A DNA stretch of 64,000 nucleotides from Pseudarthrobacter sp. ATCC 49987 (GTDB lineage Bacteria; Actinomycetota; Actinomycetes; Actinomycetales; Micrococcaceae), in the NCBI RefSeq assembly GCF_009928425.1, contig NZ_JAABNS010000001.1:1922001-1986000 (forward strand), given 5' to 3'. Shown piece by piece: positions 43,531 through 52,543 of the stretch (position 1 is its first letter; each line of letters begins with the position of its first letter). The notes beneath the pieces are model-generated. The model had not been told where the DNA came from, did no database searches, and saw only the letters and a list, made by a program, of their open reading frames with translations. Position numbers and translations under genes: made by a program.

Positions 43531-44085
43531 ATGCCTACACGTGTTCATGAGTTTGCCTGGCCTGATCGGGTCGTCGTTGGCACCATTGGCCTTCCCGGGG
43601 CGCGCACGTTCTACCTGCAGGTGCGCGCAGGGACGCAGATCGTGAGTATTGCTTTGGAAAAACAGCAGTCGGCTCTGCTCGCGGAGAAGATCGACGAAAT
43701 TCTCGACCAGCTCATCACCGTCGAGGGCAACCCTTTCAGCGTTCCCACGAGTACTCCCATTGAACTTGTCGACAATGACCAGCTTGAGGCCGTTCAGGAG
43801 CAGTTTCGCACCGGCGCCATGAGCTTAGGTTGGGACCCAACCACGGCCCAGGTCGTAATAGAGGCCTACCCCGTCACCGATGTCGATGCTGATGACAACG
43901 ACCAATCGCTTGATGAGGACGGCGCTAACGAGCCCGAAATGCTGCTGGTGCGAATGCCGGTCGGCACCGCCCGCGCATTCGCCAAGCGCACCCGTGAGAT
44001 CGTGGGCGCGGGGCGTCCGACGTGCCCGCTCTGCGGTTACCCCATGGACGCCGACGGGCACATCTGCACCCTTCCCGAGGCCTGA
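43531..44085 (+). CDS. DUF3090 family protein
   Basis: 184 residues. FAWPDRVVVGTIGLPGARTF, YLQVRAGTQIVSIALEKQQS and RMPVGTARAFAKRTREIV mark the DUF3090 family. The C-terminus carries CPLCGYPMDADGHIC, a C-x2-C plus late Cys/His pattern that could bind zinc. Function unknown; the family is nearly confined to actinobacteria. The stop overlaps the start of the SCO1664 gene by one base (TGATG), so the two are translationally coupled. Confidence 0.93.
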   Translation: MPTRVHEFAWPDRVVVGTIGLPGARTFYLQVRAGTQIVSIALEKQQSALLAEKIDEILDQLITVEGNPFSVPTSTPIELVDNDQLEAVQEQFRTGAMSLGWDPTTAQVVIEAYPVTDVDADDNDQSLDEDGANEPEMLLVRMPVGTARAFAKRTREIVGAGRPTCPLCGYPMDADGHICTLPEA

Positions 44086-44852
44086 TGCCGGCGCCGGACC
44101 TAGTGACCGCCGAGCTGACGCTCACCGGCCGCATCACGACGGCTTCAAACGCTACATTTCTGGGCAGCATCGGCGACGTGGTGGTCGTCTATAAGCCGAT
44201 AGCAGGCGAAAGTCCGCTGTGGGATTTTCCCCAAGGCACCCTGGCTCACCGGGAGGTGGCCGCCTATCTGGTCTCGCAGGCCTTCGGCTGGGACGTCGTG
44301 CCGCACACCTGGCTGCGCGATGGTCCGATGGGCGAAGGAATGGTGCAGCTGTGGCAGGAGCAAGACCCCGCCCAAAGCGCCGTGAACCTGGTCGCGACGG
44401 ACCACGTGCCGGAGACGGGCTGGAAACACGTTCTCGAGGGACGAGATGAGAACGGACGGATGGTCGCCCTCGTTCACGAAGACTCGCCAGCGCTCAGACG
44501 CATGGCGGTGTTCGACATCGTCGTCAACAACGCCGACCGCAAAGGCGACCACATTCTTGCCATGACGGACGGACACCGGCACGGCGTGGACCATGGGCTC
44601 ACATTTCACCGTGACCACAAGCTGCGCACGGTGCTGTGGGGATGGCTGGGAGACGCTCTGACCGCCGAGGAACGCGACGGCATCGATCGTGTCAGCGAAG
44701 GACTGCACGGTGGGCTGGGCCGAAACCTGGCGGACTTGCTCAGCGCTGAAGAAATCGCATCGCTCGCCACGCGCTGCGCCCGGTTGCGCTTGGCAGGGCG
44801 GTTTCCGGCTCCGAGCGGTGAGATGCCGGCGGTGCCCTGGCCGCTGTTCTAA
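44085..44852 (+). CDS. SCO1664-family protein
   Basis: 255 residues. GSIGDVVVVYKPIAGESPLW, FPQGTLAHREVAAYLVSQAF, FDIVVNNADRKGDHILAMTD and GVDHGLTFHRDHKLRTVLWG match the SCO1664 family, which resembles a small phosphotransferase/PI-kinase-like fold with the catalytic NADRKGDH and DHG motifs. It is the third gene of the phosphatase/DUF3090/SCO1664 operon. The substrate is unknown; gene order is conserved across actinobacteria near mycothiol genes, which are not present here. Confidence 0.9.
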   Translation: MPAPDLVTAELTLTGRITTASNATFLGSIGDVVVVYKPIAGESPLWDFPQGTLAHREVAAYLVSQAFGWDVVPHTWLRDGPMGEGMVQLWQEQDPAQSAVNLVATDHVPETGWKHVLEGRDENGRMVALVHEDSPALRRMAVFDIVVNNADRKGDHILAMTDGHRHGVDHGLTFHRDHKLRTVLWGWLGDALTAEERDGIDRVSEGLHGGLGRNLADLLSAEEIASLATRCARLRLAGRFPAPSGEMPAVPWPLF

Positions 44853-44984
44853 GTGAATTACGACTACGGGCTTCGCAGGGTGCGTCACGCTGATGGCATG
44901 GATCTTAAGGCAGCGGCGGAGCCCAGCATTCCTGAGCGCGAGCTCGACTGGAGATTTTCCTGGCAGCGCACCATCGCAACGAAA

Positions 44985-45018
44985 GAGGACGACGGCGGGA
45001 GGTCCCGCCGTCGTCCTC
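44985..45018 (-). terminator. hairpin terminator of the ammonium transporter gene
   Basis: gaggacgacggcggga and its near-complement pair as a long GC stem (16 bp) with tctttc following on the minus strand. It lies 17 bases past the amt stop. Confidence 0.75.
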
Positions 45019-45035
45019 TCCATCCCGTCGGTGGG

Positions 45036-46379
45036 TCAGACGAGGCTGTCTTCCTTCTCGCGCTGGGCTGCCCGGATCGCATGGGCGGGCGCCGCAGTGT
45101 GCGTGGAGTGCGGGGCGTGGCCATGGTGCCCGAAGGGGTTGAACCGGCTCAGGGCGAGCTCGGCGAAGGCGTAGGCGCTCTCGGCGTGTTCGGAGCGGTC
45201 CACGCCGGCGATCTCGTCCTCGTGGCTGACCCGGAATCCGAGTGTCTTGTGGATGGTGAGGCCGATCACGGCCGTTCCGAGCCCGGACAGGGCAACCGTG
45301 ATGAGCACGGCGACAGTCTGCGCGACGAACTGGTGGAGGCCGCCGCCGTAGAGGAGGCCCCCGCCTTCGCCTTTGACCGGAAGGGCGATGAAGCCCAGTG
45401 CCAGGGTGCCGAGGAGGCCACCGCCAAGGTGGACGCCGACGACGTCGAGCGAGTCGTCGAACCCGAACTTGTACTTCAAGTCCACGAACACGGCGCAGGC
45501 CGCGCCGGCGAGCAGGCCCAGGCCCAGTGCGGCGAGGGGGCTGATGTTGGCACACGAGGGCGTGATCGAGACCAGGCCGGCGACGGCGCCGGACGCTGCG
45601 CCGAGGGAGGTCGGGTGGCCGTGCCGGATCTTCTCCGTCACGAGCCAGCTGATCACGGCTGCGGCCGGGGCGGCCAGGGTGTTGATCCAGATCAGGCCCG
45701 CCTGCTGGACGGTGGTGGCGGCGCCGGCGTTGAAGCCGAACCAGCCGAACCACAGGATGCCCGCGCCCAGCATGACGAACGGAATGTTGTGCGGGCGGTG
45801 GGCCGGGTCTTTGCCGAAGCCGTGCCGGTTTCCCAGGATCAGTACCAGAACGAGTGCCGCGGTGCCGGAGCTGATCTCAACTACGGTGCCGCCGGCGAAG
45901 TCGATGACCTGGCCGAAAACGGAACTGACCGCTCCGCCGGCGCTCATGAGGCCGCCACCCCACACCATGAAGGCGAGGGGGCAGTACACGGCGGTGATCC
46001 AGATGGGGACGAAGATGGCCCAGGCGGTGAACTTGGTCCGGTCAGCGATGGCGCCGCTGATCAGGGCTACGGTGATGATGGCGAAGGTTGCGCTGTAGCC
46101 GGCCTTGATCAGGTCCGGCGAACCGATGATGTTGCTCAGCCCGAAGCTGGTGAACGGGTCGCCGACCACGCCGAGGATGCCAGTGCCGGTGGTCATGGAA
46201 TAGCCCCATAGGACCCAGACGACGCCGACGATCCCGACAGAGACAAAGCTCATCATCATCATGTTGAGCGCAGCCTCGGCCCGGGTCATTCCGCCGTAGA
46301 AGAGGCCGAGCGCCGGGGTCATGAGCAGCACGAGTGCCGCCGAGACCATCATCCAGATGCTTCCCGCAGTGAGTTCCAC
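45036..46379 (-). CDS. amt: ammonium transporter (Amt family)
   Basis: 447 residues with 11 transmembrane helices. Signatures: PALGLFYGGMTRAEAALNMM, DFAGGTVVEISSGTAALVLV, the twin-His region at VGVHLGGGLLGTLALGF and HNIPFVMLGAGILWFGWFGF. The start is GTG 46379 (aggaaggga 9 bases upstream); ATG 46418 is an alternative without a site. The C-terminal tail is His-rich (FGHHGHAPHSTHTAAPAH). No glnK follows. It moves ammonium under nitrogen limitation. Confidence 0.93.
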   Translation of the reverse strand: MELTAGSIWMMVSAALVLLMTPALGLFYGGMTRAEAALNMMMMSFVSVGIVGVVWVLWGYSMTTGTGILGVVGDPFTSFGLSNIIGSPDLIKAGYSATFAIITVALISGAIADRTKFTAWAIFVPIWITAVYCPLAFMVWGGGLMSAGGAVSSVFGQVIDFAGGTVVEISSGTAALVLVLILGNRHGFGKDPAHRPHNIPFVMLGAGILWFGWFGFNAGAATTVQQAGLIWINTLAAPAAAVISWLVTEKIRHGHPTSLGAASGAVAGLVSITPSCANISPLAALGLGLLAGAACAVFVDLKYKFGFDDSLDVVGVHLGGGLLGTLALGFIALPVKGEGGGLLYGGGLHQFVAQTVAVLITVALSGLGTAVIGLTIHKTLGFRVSHEDEIAGVDRSEHAESAYAFAELALSRFNPFGHHGHAPHSTHTAAPAHAIRAAQREKEDSLV

Positions 46380-46772
46380 CTGCGTGTCCCTTCCTGTCGT
46401 GCCGCCATACCGGGACATGTCGCCGCCGGCCCCCCGATCCGGATTCAATCTTCGCCGAGACATGTTTCGGTTAAGGGGGGGAAAGGTTGCGGGCACATTA
46501 CAGGAATCGCCGTGGCGTGAAGATCACGTGACAGCCATGTTTCGGGAATGTTAACGGGGTCTCTCCGTCAACCCTTTCGGGTGCACCCACGCGGGGCCGG
46601 ATCCCCGGAATGGCGGGGGCCCGCGGGGAGTTGGAGAAATATGCGGTGAACCGCGGGATTCCGAGTTCTGGCTGTGGCAGATGCCGAGGGAGCGGCTGGG
46701 GAGCTCATTGTGTTGCAGCGTCCTGATCTGATCCCACCCAGCGGAGATTGGTCAAGCGGGGCGCAGCTCTTG
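46380..46772. other. upstream region of amt without genes
   Basis: It holds the amt promoter region; no gene or clear repeat is seen. The right end meets an IS21-type remnant at 46773. Confidence 0.4.
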
Positions 46773-47010
46773 TGTCAATGGCCAATAGTTTGTGCCCATG
46801 GACGGCCAGCAAAAGTGCCCGCTATTGGCCATGAAAACGGCGCACTCATGGCCACCAGATCTGCCCACCGGGTGTTGGGCGGCGTTGGCCATGTAGGGAT
46901 GTGGGTTTAGCTCATTGGCGTGACTCCTTTTCCGGCCAGTGGCTAGCTGAGGCGGATCGATTCTCCTGAGGTTTGGCAGACGTGCGCGTGGTGCAGCAGC
47001 CGGTCGACGC
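46773..47010 (-). mobile_element. IS21-family remnant: terminal repeats plus the last codons of istB
   Basis: The left edge TGTCAATGGCC equals the right end of the intact IS21-type element at 56020-58677 in reverse. It is followed by three or four GGCCA...TGCCC subterminal repeats of the same type. Then, on the minus strand, VDRLLHHAHVCQTSGESIRLS stop gives the end of an istB that is similar but not identical to the intact copy. Upstream of VDRLL the homology is lost. It is a deletion remnant of a second, older element. Confidence 0.8.
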
Positions 47011-48069
47011 ACAGGCAATCGGCAAAGATCCGGTCTGGGTCGTCGCCGCGCGGCTCGTCCAGCATGCGTTGACGCCAGCGGAGACAGAGATCGTCCGGAT
47101 CTGGTTGAGACAACTTGGCCAGCTCCCACCGCCAAAACAGCGAGGACAGCGACGCCCGACACCCAGAAGCGGATGCGGGATGACGGGAAAAATGATGGCT
47201 ACGGCGGCGGGCCAAATGGTGGCAAGGCCATGGCAGCGCGTCGCGCCAACTCCTACAGCTCGCCCCCGAGGCCGGCCCCGCCTGCCGACTGGCCGGGCTC
47301 AGCCAGCTCATGATCAGCTCCGGATCAGTTGCCCTGTCATGCCCCCCCCCCGCATTCCTGCATGAACAGGTATCAGAGCGGAAAATCCGGACGGGCCGCA
47401 AACCCAGGTCCAACTACAGAATAATCAGCAAGTCATGTTGTACGCGGCTCTAGCCACCATGAAGTAGTGAACGAGCCTCTGAACTGCGGAAACACTGTGC
47501 CCGAGGTGGGACTCGAACCGGGTTCCAGCCCTGGCAAACACTGGACTCCAGCCGAAACATACGGAAACCGGCCCAGTCCGGCACCGGTACGGCCCAGTCC
47601 GGAACCCAAAGTGTGGACACTGTCCACACCCCCACTTCTCCCCACCAGGGGCCCCCAAACAGCCGCACCCGCATCGACAGGGTGCGGCGCTTCTTTGCCC
47701 TGAAACTTGATCCTGCTGGAGAAGTTCAACCGCGGCTGCAACCGGGTCATGCCCGCCCTCGTTGCCGAGTCTTGGGCATGCAGCACGGCATGCTCAGCCT
47801 CTCGACTCTCCATCACCAAGTCACCTCCCTTCAAGCCATTCATGATCCCATCGGCGTACCGCTGCATGACCAGGCAGCGCTCCTTCAGATGCTGACCGCG
47901 GATTAACAGAGCCACACGAAGACAACGGAACCCCGGCGGCGCCACCAGCCGCCGCCACAGCACGGTTCCAACGATCAGGCCTGGCCCAGAACGCAGCACG
48001 AACTGCCCACGACGGCATAACGTTGTCGTGTCCCGTTAGGGAACCCCCTGCGGGACGCGTCAGAAGATA
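47011..48069. other. gene-free region holding the second tRNA-Leu-like repeat
   Basis: No gene supported. Contains a 10-base C run (47342-47351), the repeat at 47481-47700 and several short coding-like but unanchored frames. Confidence 0.35.
47481..47700. repeat. direct repeat B with tRNA-Leu 3'-end-like core (core 47497-47532)
   Basis: The 36-bp core is identical to that at 40427-40462 and in the same orientation. A perfect 19-bp palindrome (47611-47629, GTGTGGACA-C-TGTCCACAC) lies at the same distance as the palindrome of repeat A. The interval between cores is 7,070 bp. Confidence 0.6.
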
Positions 48070-48513
48070 TCAGCCGGCAGTCGGCTCCTCGTCGTTGGCG
48101 ACAGCCTCGATCCAATCCACAGCCTCGTCCGAAAGCTGGGGACCGTCTGCTGATTCGCCGGCCCACCACTCAGAATCGGTAGTGCCGCCGGTAACCGCCA
48201 TGATGTGGGCGATGACATGCGGCGGCAGCGGCTCCCCGTTGTGCTCAATGAGCCAGCCGCGTGTTTCCGCATCGACCGCGTGGATTATGGGGCATTCGAT
48301 CTTGGCCGCGGGTGGATACTTCCTTGGGTAGTGCGGTCGGAGCCCACCGGTTCCACAAGTATCGGTAGACCACGTGCCGAGGTCGCACCCGGTCCACTGT
48401 CCCAGTTCCAAGGAACTGGAACGCCGAGGTCCTTCCAAAAGCAGCAGTGATCGAACCACGTAACTACATCCGTCCAGTTCTCAGGCGCCTCAGTTTCAGC
48501 CCCCATCATGCGC
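48070..48513 (-). CDS. hypothetical protein, possibly frameshifted
   Basis: The C-terminal part (from about 48330 down to 48070) looks coding: KYPPAAKIECPIIHAVDAET, RGWLIEHNGEPLPPHVIAHI and SADGPQLSDEAVDWIEAVAN. The frame is open up to 48459. In another frame a natural-looking start exists at ATG 48510 (MMGAETEAPENWTDVVTWFD, HCCFWKDLGVPVP). The two may be halves of one gene broken by a frameshift near 48410, but I cannot prove it. Family not recognised. Confidence 0.45.
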
Positions 48514-48593
48514 CCCCGCCAGAGCCGAACTTCTGTGGGGTGGGGGAGCTCCGCTGTGCCCGTCCTTGAGGCGGGCTCCCCCAACCCCAGGCG

Positions 48594-50015
48594 TTACCCC
48601 GTGGGCTCGATCGGGGTGTGCACTCCTGAGTGTGCCTCGATGATCTCACCGGCGTCGAACAGTGTGTCTTCGCGGAATTTTCGGCCGATCACCTGGACGC
48701 TTATTGGCAGTCCGTCGGGGTTGGCGACCGGCACGGACAGCGCGGGGAATCCTAGGGCTGCGAGTGACATCATGGGCCACTGCGCGTTGATGACTGCCTG
48801 CATTCGGTCCACGCCCTGGACGTCGGCATCAACTTCGAAGGTCCGGTCCGCGGAGACGGGAGTGATCAGCAGCGGGTACTGCTGCAGGAACAGCTGCATT
48901 TCCCGGATCAGGGTGCCGCGTCGGGCGTATCCGCGTATGTATGCCTGTAGTCCGAAGTCGTTGGACATTCTGCGGGCCACCGCGAACTGGTTGTCCGCGG
49001 ACCTGCGGATGGCTTCATCGCCGAGTTCTTCGATGGCTGGGGCCAGCTCGGGGAATTCTATTCCTTGCACCAGCTGCCACCACAGTCTCCATGCCTCGGC
49101 CAGCAGTGGGAGTTCCACTTCTTCGACTATGTAGCCTGCGGCTTCCAGCGCGCGCGAGGCTTTCGTGATGGCTGTGTTGACGGCAGGGTCAGGGCTCTTG
49201 ATCCCCACATCACGGACGACAGCTACGCGCGCAGGCCTTTGCAGCGGTTCCCCCGTTAGTGGCACGGGCATGCAGAACGGGTCTTCTGGGCTCCAGACGG
49301 CCATGGTGGCCAGTCCGAGGCGGGTGTCAGCGACGGTCCGTGCCAGCGGTCCCTGGACGAGCATGGTCTGGACACCGAGTAGTTGATCCTGATCGTGCGG
49401 ACCGTACCAGGAGGGCACACGTCCGACGGTGGGCCGGAGGCCCACCACTCCGCAGCTGGCTGCGGGGTAGCGAATTGATCCGCCAATGTCGTTGCCGTGC
49501 GCCAGCGCCCCCATGCCTGTGGCGACGGCGGCGGCGGCACCGCCGCTGGAGCCACCCGGTGTCCGGTTGGGGTCCCAGGGGTTCAATGTACGTCCGTGCA
49601 GATCATTGTCGGTGAACCAACGGATGGAAAAAGCGGGGGTGTTAGTCCGTCCCACGAAGATCGCCCCGGCCTTGCGCCAGTTGGCCACATGGGGGCCGTC
49701 ACAGTCCACGACGGCGTCCTTCAGGGCAGTGACTCCGTTGGTCGTGGCGTGCCCGGCCTGGTCGCTGTTGATTTTGATGGTGACGGGGACCCCGTGCAGC
49801 GGCCCGGTCACCTCTCCGGACGCCCGGCGGCGGTCAGCCGCATCCGCGGCGGACAGCGCTTCTTCAGCGGACACTTCGGCCAAGGCATTTATATGGGGGT
49901 TGACCGAATGAATCCGGTCCAGCGCTGATTCGGTTGCCTCCCGTGAAGTTATTGTTCCGGTTCGTATGGCCTCTGCCGTGCGCACGGCGCTCCACTGCCA
50001 AATGTGTTCAGACAT
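48594..50015 (-). CDS. amidase-signature family amidohydrolase
   Basis: 473 residues with the complete catalytic triad of amidase-signature enzymes: Lys81 in GVPVTIKINSD, cis-Ser156 in PGGSSGGAAAA and nucleophile Ser180 in GNDIGGSIRYPA. It hydrolyses a carbon-nitrogen amide bond. It lies 36 bases after an amide/branched-chain-type ABC transporter operon on the same strand, so it probably acts on the imported compound. An ammonium transporter is nearby but not in the operon. The exact amide is unknown. Confidence 0.92.
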   Translation of the reverse strand: MSEHIWQWSAVRTAEAIRTGTITSREATESALDRIHSVNPHINALAEVSAEEALSAADAADRRRASGEVTGPLHGVPVTIKINSDQAGHATTNGVTALKDAVVDCDGPHVANWRKAGAIFVGRTNTPAFSIRWFTDNDLHGRTLNPWDPNRTPGGSSGGAAAAVATGMGALAHGNDIGGSIRYPAASCGVVGLRPTVGRVPSWYGPHDQDQLLGVQTMLVQGPLARTVADTRLGLATMAVWSPEDPFCMPVPLTGEPLQRPARVAVVRDVGIKSPDPAVNTAITKASRALEAAGYIVEEVELPLLAEAWRLWWQLVQGIEFPELAPAIEELGDEAIRRSADNQFAVARRMSNDFGLQAYIRGYARRGTLIREMQLFLQQYPLLITPVSADRTFEVDADVQGVDRMQAVINAQWPMMSLAALGFPALSVPVANPDGLPISVQVIGRKFREDTLFDAGEIIEAHSGVHTPIEPTG

Positions 50016-50051
50016 TGCTTTCCTTTCAGGTTGGGTGTGGTTGTCCGGCCT

Positions 50052-50747
50052 TTAGCCGACTACCAGCAGGTCCATCAACGGGTCCTGCTGCTCACGGAGG
50101 GCGCCTGTGGGTTCGTCCAGGACAATCCGGCCCTTGAGCATGGCAATGACACGGTCTGCGTACTCGAGTGGCAGGGCGGGTCCTTGTTCTACGAACACGA
50201 CGGCTGTGCCTGTTGCGGCCACGGCGCGTAGGGCCTGCAGCGCTGCGTGGGCCAGGGAAGGTTGCAGTCCCTGGGAAAACTCATCGATCGCGATCATCTT
50301 TTCCCCGGCGAGTATGGCCCGGGCGATGCCGACCTGCTGCTTCTGGCCTCCGGAAAGTTGACCGGCGGGTTGATTGGCCCGCTCGGTCAGGAGCGGGAAC
50401 AGCGAGTAGATGTCCACCGGTGGTTGGTAACCTCGACGACGGGCCAGCTGCAAGTTTTCCTGAACGGTCATACTGGGGAACACGCCGCGATCATCCGGCA
50501 TATATGTCATGCCCCGACGAGCAAGTGCCTCAGGTTTGCCGACCGGGAGCCGCTTACCGTCGACGCTGATGCCTCCTGCATGAATCTGGCAGAGACCGAA
50601 AATCGTGCGGAGCAGGGTTGTTTTCCCGACGCCGTTTCGCCCCAGCAGGGCCGTGACTTCTCCGCTGTGAATGGTCAGGGACACGTCGTCTACGACGCGG
50701 GTTTTGCCGTACCCCGCCGCAAGATTTGTCAGTTCCAGCATGCTCAC
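50052..50747 (-). CDS. livF: ABC transporter ATP-binding protein (LivF-type)
   Basis: 231 residues. Walker A GRNGVGKTT, signature QLSGGQKQQVGIARAI and Walker B MIAIDEFSQGL are present, and the short size is that of LivF/UrtE. GTG 50747 overlaps the stop of the upstream fusion gene. It would pair with the LivG domain of that fusion to drive uptake. Walker B ends in DEF instead of the usual DEP, a minor variation. Confidence 0.92.
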   Translation of the reverse strand: MSMLELTNLAAGYGKTRVVDDVSLTIHSGEVTALLGRNGVGKTTLLRTIFGLCQIHAGGISVDGKRLPVGKPEALARRGMTYMPDDRGVFPSMTVQENLQLARRRGYQPPVDIYSLFPLLTERANQPAGQLSGGQKQQVGIARAILAGEKMIAIDEFSQGLQPSLAHAALQALRAVAATGTAVVFVEQGPALPLEYADRVIAMLKGRIVLDEPTGALREQQDPLMDLLVVG

Positions 50748-52543
50748 ACCGCTCCCAAGTAGGCGTTACGTACATCCGCGTGGGCGGAGACCTCGTCCAT
50801 GTCCCCGTCCACCAGCACCATGCCGTCAGCCAGGACCACGACGCGGTCTGCCAGCTGACGGACGATGTCCATGTCATGCTCCACGATGACCAGGGTGCAT
50901 CCCAGCTGCTGGTTAACGTTTCTGAGCGTCTGTGCCAGGCGAACCGAGTCCTCGTGGGAAAGTCCGGCGGCCGGTTCATCCAGCAGTACGATCTCTGGGC
51001 CCCAGGCAATGGACATGGCCAGCTCGAGCGCGCGCTGATCAGCCAGCGGCAGGTCTTGGGTTAGAATGTCACTGTTGTTTGTGAAGCGTTCCAGCTCCTC
51101 GGGAAGGTCCACCCACTGGAACGCTTCCGCCCGAGCCATTGCCATGTTCTGGGCCGGCGTTAGTTCATGGTAGATACTGGGAATCTGGAAAAGCCTGCCC
51201 AGACCCAGGCCCGCACGCTCGTGCGCGCTCGAAGACGTTACCTCCCGATCGCGGATCCGGATCTGCCCGCTGCTCACCGGCAGGTCCCCAGCAACAAGGT
51301 TCAGCAGGGTGGTCTTACCGGCACCGTTCGGGCCGATAAGGCAGACGATCTGCCCTGCAGGAATATTGAGTGTCACTCCCCGGACTACCGGTACCGCGCC
51401 AAAGGACTTCGTGACGTCCTTCAGGCTGAGAGCCGACGGATCGAGATCGATCGGGGGCCTGATATTCATTTCTTCGTCCTGCCGAAGACGGCCGAAGTCC
51501 CCTCCCCGTGCGGCTGCTGCCGGACGAGCGGATGCGATGTCGGCATCGGTGTGGTCTGAGAAGATAAGGGCGTCTTGCGCGGCTGAACGCGCCAGGGGGC
51601 TGCGCCGTAGTTTGGCTGCAAAACCTACCAGTCCTCCGGGGGCGAAGCGAACGACAAGAATAAAGGCGACACCCATCACCAGCAGGTACCAGCTGCCGAT
51701 TGCCTCGCCCAGATACTCCTGCCCGATGGTGACAATCCCGGCTCCCAGAAAAGCGCCAATGATAGTGCCGCGTCCCCCTACCGCCAGCCAGACCAGCACT
51801 TGGGTGGACATCACAATGCCGGCGGTGGCCGGGGAAACCAGACCAATCACAGGAGCTGCTGCACTACCGGCAACTGTGGCCACCAGTGCACTGAGGACAA
51901 AGGCCGTTGTCTTGGTCCGGTGTGGGTCCACGCCCAGGTGTTCGGTTCGCTGCTCATTGACGCGTACAGCCAGCAGACGCCGACCCAGTGGTCCCCGCAG
52001 TGCGACGAACCAAACTGCCGTGACCACTACCAGTGCCACGATGGCGGTGCGGTAGAAGTTGTCGACAACGCCAGGTGAGGGGACAAAGAGCCCGTTGCTG
52101 CCGTTGGTGACGGCGAGCCAGGACCGGGCGATTTGTTCGGCCAGCAGTGTTAGGGCGAGCGTGAGTACGGCCATCGTGGAGGCAAGGGCCCTGTTGCCCA
52201 GGCCCACGTGTCCTATCCCCAACGCCACGAGCGCAGATAGAGCCAGTGCGGCAGCGACTCCTATCGCCACGGGAATGCCCGCGTTGACCGCGATGGCTGC
52301 ACCATAAGTACCGATCCCGAAAAAGGCTGCGTGCCCGATGCTGATGACTCCGGCCCGGCCCCAGCCCAGATCCAGGCCGAAGGCGAAGAGTCCATAAGCC
52401 AAGGCCAGCGTCAGCAGGGCCAAAGGGTAGGCCGGCAGCAGAAACGGCACAACGGCCAGGCCCACAATGGTGCCCGCGAGAGCTATAGCGTGCCGGCGTT
52501 CAACCCTGCGCCGCCAGTTTGTCATAGGCTTCAGGAAACGCAT
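50744..52543 (-). CDS. fused LivM permease-LivG ATPase
   Basis: 599 residues. Residues 1-330 are a LivM-type permease with about 10 helices (ISIGHAAFFGIGTYGAAIAV, RVNEQRTEHLGVD). A 40-residue linker follows, then a LivG ATPase from about 365: Walker A IGPNGAGKTTLLN, a signature of the LivG variant form (LPLADQRALELAMSI) and Walker B IVLLDEPAAGLSHED. Two proteins that are normally separate are therefore one polypeptide. It overlaps the binding-protein gene by 13 bases and livF by 4. Confidence 0.93.
   Translation of the reverse strand: MRFLKPMTNWRRRVERRHAIALAGTIVGLAVVPFLLPAYPLALLTLALAYGLFAFGLDLGWGRAGVISIGHAAFFGIGTYGAAIAVNAGIPVAIGVAAALALSALVALGIGHVGLGNRALASTMAVLTLALTLLAEQIARSWLAVTNGSNGLFVPSPGVVDNFYRTAIVALVVVTAVWFVALRGPLGRRLLAVRVNEQRTEHLGVDPHRTKTTAFVLSALVATVAGSAAAPVIGLVSPATAGIVMSTQVLVWLAVGGRGTIIGAFLGAGIVTIGQEYLGEAIGSWYLLVMGVAFILVVRFAPGGLVGFAAKLRRSPLARSAAQDALIFSDHTDADIASARPAAAARGGDFGRLRQDEEMNIRPPIDLDPSALSLKDVTKSFGAVPVVRGVTLNIPAGQIVCLIGPNGAGKTTLLNLVAGDLPVSSGQIRIRDREVTSSSAHERAGLGLGRLFQIPSIYHELTPAQNMAMARAEAFQWVDLPEELERFTNNSDILTQDLPLADQRALELAMSIAWGPEIVLLDEPAAGLSHEDSVRLAQTLRNVNQQLGCTLVIVEHDMDIVRQLADRVVVLADGMVLVDGDMDEVSAHADVRNAYLGAV

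Noticed and set aside
44853..46211. 452-codon plus-strand frame over amt
   Set aside because: Antisense shadow of the ammonium transporter.
47342..47351. Ten-base C run as a phase-variable tract
   Set aside because: It lies in a gene-free stretch with no promoter or reading frame depending on it.
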